DNA of 58,566 bases. It comes from an uncultured Flavobacteriales bacterium. Lineage in GTDB: Bacteria; Bacteroidota; Bacteroidia; Flavobacteriales_D; Sanyastnellaceae. The translations under genes were made by a program, and so were the position numbers. The stretch lies in contig CALKGQ010000008.1 of NCBI GenBank assembly GCA_938085425.1, positions 1 through 58,566 of the forward strand. The letters are read 5' to 3'. The notes under the pieces were generated by a model, which saw nothing but the letters and a program-made list of their open reading frames with translations, was not told where the DNA came from and ran no database searches. Below, piece by piece: positions 53,390 to 58,566 of the stretch (its first letter is position 1; each line of letters begins with the position of its first letter).

Positions 53390-55555
53390 TCATTCGCAAG
53401 TCGCGCCGTACGTCGTCAAGAACACAAGTAGGTCAGACACATTGACGATGCCGTCGCCGTTGAAGTCCGCTGTGCAACCCGACAAGCAACCGTAGTCGGT
53501 CAAGAACATCAGCAAATCGCTGACATCCACAAACCCTCCACCATTGAGGTCGGTGGGGCAGCCACAACTTTCGGGCGACAAAACCTCTCCCACAAAAGTG
53601 GCCGTACAAAGGGGATCCCCCATGACGGTGGCAGTGATGTCCAAAGCCTCTCCTGAGGCGGGCAGCGTGAGCACCACATTCCAAGGATTCTCCCCGCTGA
53701 ATGCCAACATGGAGTCGGCCACGAGGATCACATCTCCGGCCAAAGGTGGACTTTGGAAAGCAAATTCGAGTTCTTGGGTGAAGACGTTGCCAAGCGGACT
53801 GCAGGCCGAGGTTGCCCCAACGGTCATGTCCAAGATGGCACAAGGGAAAGGCACTGAGCCCCAGAATTCCGCACCCTGTTCCGCCGGGTCAGCTTCGACA
53901 TCTCCTTCATAGGTGTAAGGGGGCAGTCCATCGACAAACGTACCATTTTCCCATAGACCATAGATGCTTGCCAAGAACTGTCCGGAATTGCCAGCGGTCC
54001 GCCACTGCACGTAATCGTCAAAAGGCCCCAATTCATCGTACAAAGTCAAGTCGCCTCCTTCGGCATTGTCGGGCCAATTGGGCCACACCAAGGTCAATGT
54101 ACCTCCTGGGGCAATCGATGTGGCTGGCTCAGCCAGATCACTCAATTGCACTTGTGCGGTGCCGGACTTGATGGTTTGCCCAACCAAACTGCCTGAACAA
54201 TCGGAAACATTCCGCACGACAAGGGTCTTGGATTGAGGGTTCACCTCGTCCAAACGAAGCCTTGTGCAGCACGGTTCGGGTGCGGTGAAGAGCGCAGGAG
54301 CGAACCATGAGCAGTCTGGATTTTCTGAGAAATAGGCAGTCACATCCACATCCATTCCATCGGAATCAAGTCCAGACAGCGACACCGCCTGAGGGCTTGA
54401 AATGATTGGAAATTCCACTCCGTTCACCACAAGTACACCTTCTTCTGGCGCATTTTCGTAGGAGATGAGAACTTGCTGTGTGTAAGTGCTGTTCGCAGGA
54501 TTGCATGCCGTTTGCGCCAGGAGGGTGACATTGGAAATGTCGCACAACAAAGGGGGCAAGTTCCATCCCATGTCCTGCATCATGCCCAAGGACACTGCTC
54601 CTGGGGTGTGAATGGCCTCGGACAGGTTGAGAAAGGGCGTCATCAGGGCATTCTCGCTTCCCGAAGGAAAAGAGGATTCTCTCAAATGTGAGAAGCTCGC
54701 TCCTGCCGACCAATTCGTTGGTGCATAAAGCCTTGGACGTCCAGAAGTGTTTGCAGCCAGTCCATTGCTGCCGCTCCAAAACAAGTCGTCGCTCTCCAAG
54801 GCCTCGCCCAAAGGAACGGTGCCACTGATGTATTCGAGGATGGCGTTTTGATCCGATTCTTCAACGAATTCATCATAAATGAATGCCACCCCTTCGAACC
54901 CCAAAAAACCGGAGTTGCCATTGTGGTTGGCGCTTCCGATGTACCCCAAGCCATGTCCCATCTCGTGCAAGGCAACCGTCACGAGGTCGTACAAATCATC
55001 TGGGGTTTCGCCGTCAATCCCTTGGTACCAGTTGACATCTTTGCCAAATTTGACCACCATGTCTGGGGCCGCGGGGTTGAGATCTTCTCCGGCAAGTTGA
55101 TTGGCCAAGGCCACCGCGTATTGGCGGTCTTCGACGGTCGCGCCTGAGAAATTGTTCAGGACTTCATAAGGTGCGGATTGTGCCAAAACGTTGGGGGGGA
55201 GTGAATCCCAGATGGCCTCGATTTGAACGGGGACAACAGATTCAATGGATTGTGCCCAAATGTCCACGGCGCGCTCGATCGCCGGCTTGGCATCTGATGG
55301 AAACTCGGCATCAAACTGCACTTGGATGATGGCGCTCCTGGGCCCTGGGCCCTCCACATACCACGGCGGCGTGGCTACGGAAGAATGGAGGCTGACACCA
55401 GACCCTTGTAGGCCTGGACACAACGTTGTCAAGCAAGTGGCATCATGTCGATGGGCCTGTTGCATGGCTTGCAGGACAGAGGGTCCGCAGAAATGTTGGC
55501 CGTGTGCCCACGTGGTGAGCATCAAGCCAAGTAGAAGGAGTGTGCAGCGCATCAT
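53390..55555 (-). CDS. Secreted zinc metalloprotease with dockerin-like C-terminus
   Basis: A 721-residue exported protein. Signal peptide to about residue 20 (TTWAHG). The protease domain has the zinc site VALHEMGHGLGYIGSA and the MTPFLN/MQDMGW segments typical of this group. Two related Cys-rich modules of about 95 residues (starting CDISNVTLLAQTACNP and CAILDMTVGATSACSP) flank a lamin-tail-like domain. Two dockerin-like loops (TDLNGGGFVDVSDLLMFL, ADFNGDGIVNVSDLLVFL) end it. It lies between the repressor and the dinB operon but has no obvious link to DNA repair. Either of two adjacent ATGs may be the start. Confidence 0.85.
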   Translation of the reverse strand: MMRCTLLLLGLMLTTWAHGQHFCGPSVLQAMQQAHRHDATCLTTLCPGLQGSGVSLHSSVATPPWYVEGPGPRSAIIQVQFDAEFPSDAKPAIERAVDIWAQSIESVVPVQIEAIWDSLPPNVLAQSAPYEVLNNFSGATVEDRQYAVALANQLAGEDLNPAAPDMVVKFGKDVNWYQGIDGETPDDLYDLVTVALHEMGHGLGYIGSANHNGNSGFLGFEGVAFIYDEFVEESDQNAILEYISGTVPLGEALESDDLFWSGSNGLAANTSGRPRLYAPTNWSAGASFSHLRESSFPSGSENALMTPFLNLSEAIHTPGAVSLGMMQDMGWNLPPLLCDISNVTLLAQTACNPANSTYTQQVLISYENAPEEGVLVVNGVEFPIISSPQAVSLSGLDSDGMDVDVTAYFSENPDCSWFAPALFTAPEPCCTRLRLDEVNPQSKTLVVRNVSDCSGSLVGQTIKSGTAQVQLSDLAEPATSIAPGGTLTLVWPNWPDNAEGGDLTLYDELGPFDDYVQWRTAGNSGQFLASIYGLWENGTFVDGLPPYTYEGDVEADPAEQGAEFWGSVPFPCAILDMTVGATSACSPLGNVFTQELEFAFQSPPLAGDVILVADSMLAFSGENPWNVVLTLPASGEALDITATVMGDPLCTATFVGEVLSPESCGCPTDLNGGGFVDVSDLLMFLTDYGCLSGCTADFNGDGIVNVSDLLVFLTTYGATCE

Positions 55556-55617
55556 ATTCGTCAAATCGTAGTTATCGAACATAAATATACGATATAAATT
55601 TTATATAATTCGACGAG
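55556..55617. promoter_or_regulatory. AT-rich dyad region between metalloprotease and LexA-like gene
   Basis: Strikingly AT-rich for this genome. It holds the 15-base palindrome ATATAAA-T-TTTATAT (55592-55606) inside outer arms TCGTC (55558-55562) and GACGA (55612-55616). TACGATTTG on the minus strand (55570-55562) is a near -7 box for the metalloprotease. Confidence 0.45.
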
Positions 55618-55648
55618 ATGATGGTTTTCTTCGTCCAACGCGCCCTTG

Positions 55649-55679
55649 GCTCATTTTACGAGCATTGCTCATATCTTCG
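55649..55679 (+). promoter_or_regulatory. Promoter/operator of the LexA-like gene
   Basis: Two overlapping dyads, GCTC-N7-GAGC (55649-55663) and GAGCA-T-TGCTC (55660-55670), end in TTGCTCAT (55665-55672). This runs into the -7 box TATCTTCG (55672-55679), which is 4 bases before the ATG. A repressor bound here would block RNA polymerase. Confidence 0.6.
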
Positions 55680-55683
55680 GCGA

Positions 55684-56481
55684 ATGCAGAGCAAATTGCC
55701 AGAAAACTTGAAGGCCTATCGAAAGGAAAAAGGCTGGACCCAGCAGGCCTTGGCCGACCGCTTGGGCCTTACACGTCCCACCCTTGGTGCGTACGAAGAA
55801 GGACGATCGGAGCCCAAACTGTCCGTGTTGATCGACATGGCCTCCTGCTTTGGGACGTCAGTGGATGCCTTGGTGCGAGGAAGTGAGGAAGCCCAAACAG
55901 AGGAACGGGCGCGTGGTGAAGGGTTGCGCATCTTGACCGTTTCCGTCGATGCGGCTTCCGACAGGGAGAGGGTGGTGGTGGTGCCTGTCAAGGCGGCGGC
56001 AGGGTACGCCCATGGGTATGGAGATCCCAGTTGGGTGTCGCAGTTGCCGACGTTTGGTCTTCCCTTGAAGGAACTTGCACCGGACGCGACCTACCGCATG
56101 TTCCAGATTGAAGGTGACAGCATGTTGCCCATTCCCTCGGGCAGTTACATCCTCTGTCAATACGTGGAGGATTGGATGAGTGTAGGGGGACATCGTCCCC
56201 ATGTGATTGTGACCCAAAACGATGGGGTGGTTTTCAAACGGATTGAAAACGACCTGCCTGGGGGCAGCCGTTTGGTGTTGCACAGCGACAACCCCGCCTT
56301 TGCACCCTATGCCATTGCAGGAGACGATGTGGTGGAGGTGTGGAGGGCGGCAGCTTACCTGAGTTTTGAATTGCCCTCAGCCTTGGATGGCCAGCCGGCT
56401 TCTGCGGCAAGTGTGCGCAGCGCATTGGACACCCTTCGCGGGGAGATCCATGCTTTGAAAAACAACGAGGCCTCCTCTTAA
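55684..56481 (+). CDS. LexA-like self-cleaving repressor (XRE HTH + S24 peptidase)
   Basis: A 265-residue regulator. An N-terminal XRE helix-turn-helix (about 6-65: WTQQALADRLGLTRPTLGAYE) is joined to an S24 peptidase domain. The Ala106-Gly107 cleavage site is in KAAAGYAHG, with catalytic Ser146 (EGDSMLP) and Lys185 (VVFKRI). It would self-cleave on RecA-ssDNA. Classical LexA has a winged-helix reader; this one uses an XRE domain. The frame is open from 55618 but that ATG lies before the operator and -7 box, so 55684 is the start. Its stop shares TTAA with convergent nfuA-like. Confidence 0.9.
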   Translation: MQSKLPENLKAYRKEKGWTQQALADRLGLTRPTLGAYEEGRSEPKLSVLIDMASCFGTSVDALVRGSEEAQTEERARGEGLRILTVSVDAASDRERVVVVPVKAAAGYAHGYGDPSWVSQLPTFGLPLKELAPDATYRMFQIEGDSMLPIPSGSYILCQYVEDWMSVGGHRPHVIVTQNDGVVFKRIENDLPGGSRLVLHSDNPAFAPYAIAGDDVVEVWRAAAYLSFELPSALDGQPASAASVRSALDTLRGEIHALKNNEASS

Positions 56482-57143
56482 ACGCCGAGCGCGACCACTT
56501 CTTGGACGGCGTCGAGCTTGGACTTGAGCAATTGCTCGATCCCTCCCTTGAGGGTTTGTGTGGAAGAAGGACATCCCGAGCATGCGCCACGGAGGTGCAC
56601 ATAGACGGTTCCCTCTTGGAATGCCTTGAAATCGATGGCGCCGCCATCTTGCTCCACCGCAGGCCGAACGAATTCTTCCAAAAGTTGCTTGATGGTTTCG
56701 TCGTGCTCAGAGGGCACAATGTCTTGTTCTGCAATGAACTTGACGGACGATGCATCCAAGCCTGACACGGCGGATGCAGACGCCTCGGACGATGTCGAAC
56801 CGAGCTTTGGAAGGGCAGCCTCCACTTGGTCTGCGACCACAGCGTGTTCATGGTCCATCAACCATTCCCGGATGTATTCGCGGAGTTGTTGGACAATCAT
56901 TTCCCACCCCAAACTGTCGTCCTTGGTCACGCTGATCATCTGGCCACTCAGAAAGACATTGGTGACAAAGGGGAAGTTGAACAGTTCCGTCGCCAACGGG
57001 CTGCACAATGTGGCTTCCGCCTTGCTCCGGAACTCAAGCTGCATGTCGCCTTGGATCAGGTTGCGGTCGGCCACAAACTTCATCACGGCTGGATTGGGGG
57101 TCATTTCAGCGTAGACGCTGGTGGGAATGCGGGGGGTGTCCAT
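56478..57143 (-). CDS. NifU-like Fe-S scaffold/carrier (Nfu)
   Basis: A 221-residue protein with an N-terminal Nfu domain (TPNPAVMKFVADRNLI, FPFVTNVFLSGQMISVTK) and a C-terminal NifU domain whose cluster Cys pair is in GACSGCPSS. A low-complexity Ser/Ala linker (about 118-130) joins them. It delivers Fe-S clusters, complementing the SUF operon about 23 kb away. The ATG 6 bases after a TACCTTTG box is the start; the longer frame begins ahead of that promoter. Confidence 0.93.
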   Translation of the reverse strand: MDTPRIPTSVYAEMTPNPAVMKFVADRNLIQGDMQLEFRSKAEATLCSPLATELFNFPFVTNVFLSGQMISVTKDDSLGWEMIVQQLREYIREWLMDHEHAVVADQVEAALPKLGSTSSEASASAVSGLDASSVKFIAEQDIVPSEHDETIKQLLEEFVRPAVEQDGGAIDFKAFQEGTVYVHLRGACSGCPSSTQTLKGGIEQLLKSKLDAVQEVVALGV

Positions 57144-57149
57144 AGGGGA

Positions 57150-57157
57150 CAAAGGTA
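57150..57157 (-). promoter_or_regulatory. -7 box of the NifU-like gene (TACCTTTG)
   Basis: Perfect TAnnTTTG match 6 bases before the ATG. Confidence 0.55.
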
Positions 57158-57244
57158 CGCAGGTGTTTTCATGCGCCACCATCACAATGTACCTTGAGGC
57201 GTCCTTTGAGGACATCTTTTAGACCTCTACCGTCCACCTATCGC

Positions 57245-58566
57245 ATGCTGAAAAGAACAACCTTTGGAGGGATGACCTTGGCCCTGTTGGCCGGGTTGTT
57301 TGGACCCCAATCTTGGGCCCAAACCATCGACCCCACCTTTCCAATCAACGGAACCCACGACAAACACCTCGTTGCCACGGTGCTTGAACACGCAACCGTG
57401 CATGTCGACCACGAGACGGTGGTGGAGGATGGCACGGTGGTCATGCACCAAGGCCGCATTGTGGCGATGGGCCCCTCGGCAACCACGACTGTGCGAGAGC
57501 CTTCCGTCCGTTTGGACATGACAGGACTGCACCTGTACCCTTCCTTTGTCGACCTCCACAGTGGCTTTGGCACCCCCAAGGTTCAAAGTGCGGGTTGGTC
57601 CCGAAGCCCACAGGACCTCAGCGACAAAAAAGGAGCGTTTGGCTGGAACGAAGCAGTGCGTCCTGAAACGGAAGCGTCGGCGGCGTTCGATCCCGAGTCT
57701 GAGATGGCCACATCCTTGCGCAAAGCTGGTTTTGGCGCCCTCTTGACCCACGTTCAAGATGGGGTGGTACGTGGCACCGGGGCGGTGGTGCTTCCGTTGG
57801 AGGATCCTCGAACGGCACTCTTGGCACCCGAGGCCTCTTTCCACATGAGCTTCCGGAAGGGATCGTCTTCTCAAAACTACCCAAGCTCTTTGATGGGGGC
57901 CACAGCCTTGCTGCGTCAAACCCATCTCGATGCCGACTGGTATGATGGGGCTTCGGCACAGGGTGCGGCGGGCGGCACCAACCTGTCGCTTCAAGCGTTC
58001 AACCGGGCAACGTCCCTTCCCAGGGTGTTTTCTGCTGGAAATTGGAAGGACGCCTTGAGGGCAGTTGCCGTTTTGGAAGAGTTTGGGGTCGCAGAACCGA
58101 TGGTCCTTGGAGGTGGCGATGGGTACCAACGCGCAGAAGCACTTGCCCAATCTGGGGTCCGAATGCTGGTCCCGGTCGATTTCCCCAAGGGCTACGACGT
58201 TTCCGACCCCCAACTCGCACGTTTGATCGGATTGAATGAACTCAAGCACTGGGAGCTTGCCCCTTCGAATGCCCACCATTTGCAAGAGGCAAATGTGCCT
58301 TTTGCCTTCACCGCCCATGGCTTGGAGGACAAGAGCAAGTTTTTGCAAGCCGTGAGAAAGGCCGTGGAGGCCGGGTTGGACGAGAGGGATGCCCTGCGTG
58401 CCTTGACCACAACGCCCGCGTCTTGGCTGGACATGAGCGATCAGTTGGGGAGTTTGAACGTTGGATCGGTGTCCAATGTCTTGGTCGCCGATGGTCCGCT
58501 TTTTGAAAGCACCACGAAGCTTGTGGAACACTGGGTCGCAGGGGAACCCACCCCGATGCGTGACCG
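57245..58566 (+). CDS. Amidohydrolase-family protein, N-terminal part (partial, runs off the window)
   Basis: The frame is open to the window end, giving 440 residues. A signal peptide (to about residue 26, ending SWAQ) is followed by an amidohydrolase-type composite domain: VVMHQGRIVAMGP and LYPSFVDLHSGFG. The usual metal motif HxH is HSG here, so the second His is missing. Later it resumes with ALTTTPASWLDMSDQLGSLNVGSVSNVLVADG, the standard amidohydrolase C-terminal turn. In Bacteroidota such domains often form the inactive first half of about 1,000-residue tandem amidohydrolases; a second, active half may lie beyond the window. Confidence 0.8.
   Translation, partial: MLKRTTFGGMTLALLAGLFGPQSWAQTIDPTFPINGTHDKHLVATVLEHATVHVDHETVVEDGTVVMHQGRIVAMGPSATTTVREPSVRLDMTGLHLYPSFVDLHSGFGTPKVQSAGWSRSPQDLSDKKGAFGWNEAVRPETEASAAFDPESEMATSLRKAGFGALLTHVQDGVVRGTGAVVLPLEDPRTALLAPEASFHMSFRKGSSSQNYPSSLMGATALLRQTHLDADWYDGASAQGAAGGTNLSLQAFNRATSLPRVFSAGNWKDALRAVAVLEEFGVAEPMVLGGGDGYQRAEALAQSGVRMLVPVDFPKGYDVSDPQLARLIGLNELKHWELAPSNAHHLQEANVPFAFTAHGLEDKSKFLQAVRKAVEAGLDERDALRALTTTPASWLDMSDQLGSLNVGSVSNVLVADGPLFESTTKLVEHWVAGEPTPMRD

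Noticed and set aside
55618-55683. Longer N-terminus for the LexA-like repressor
   Set aside because: It would contain the operator dyads and the -7 box; the XRE domain begins just after the inner ATG.

Overview
The window is a gene-dense piece of a Bacteroidota chromosome, most likely from a marine Flavobacteriales-type lineage and GC-rich for that phylum (judged by eye, not computed). The evidence is a gliding-type (type B) and a type A T9SS C-terminal sorting domain, a Bacteroidota LysS with a C-terminal extension, a DUF3098 protein, a complete SUF operon, many genes without a Shine-Dalgarno-like site, and repeated TAnnTTTG promoter boxes. I see no tRNA, rRNA, CRISPR array, insertion sequence or prophage. 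No gap between genes reaches 300 bases.

Layout. 1-2323: the tail of rpsB, then tsf, a strong terminator, pyrH and frr. 2330-5525 (minus): lysS, a SUF-associated MIP18 protein and dxr, joined by 4-base overlaps. 5617-12602: a TonB-dependent receptor, a PGI/PMI isomerase overlapping lipB, a serine hydrolase, an orphan LytTR regulator and rlmN. 12603-18373: lepA, divergent from a giant secreted protein with a gliding-type C-terminus. 18377-26914: radA; an AsmA-like/unknown/rsmI operon; an exported superoxide dismutase; a lipoprotein, uppP and DUF3098; ftsX. 27035-33323: sufA-B-C-D-tlyA-S-E. 33354-37766: a dockerin-tailed secreted protein, then a sulfotransferase, flippase and second sulfotransferase. 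37735-41823: an M23 peptidase, tdo, ridA and an aminopeptidase P. 41824-47773: an M43 protease and two repeat-rich secreted proteins. 47890-56481: a DNA-damage cassette with dnaE2, an SRAP protein and dinB in one operon, a secreted metalloprotease between, and a LexA-like XRE-S24 repressor. 56478 to the end: a NifU-like protein and the start of an amidohydrolase.

Three patterns stand out. (1) Promoters: at twelve gene starts a TAnnTT[T/C]G-like -7 box lies exactly 4 bases before the start codon (three more at 5-6 bases). Transcription would then begin at or next to the start codon, giving leaderless mRNAs. (2) Mutagenesis regulon: the self-cleaving-type repressor and the dinB-SRAP-dnaE2 operon share the element TTGCTCAT abutting the -7 box, a candidate SOS operator for a lineage without classical LexA. 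(3) Surface proteins: three secreted proteins share an approximately 190-residue module I cannot name (four copies) plus ten copies of a Cys-bounded 20-residue repeat. Four secreted proteins end in dockerin-like Ca-binding repeats instead of a T9SS sorting domain.

The genome is very compact. Most operon joints are ATGA or TGATG overlaps, and seven convergent gene pairs touch, overlap or lie within 17 bases, with almost no recognisable terminators.
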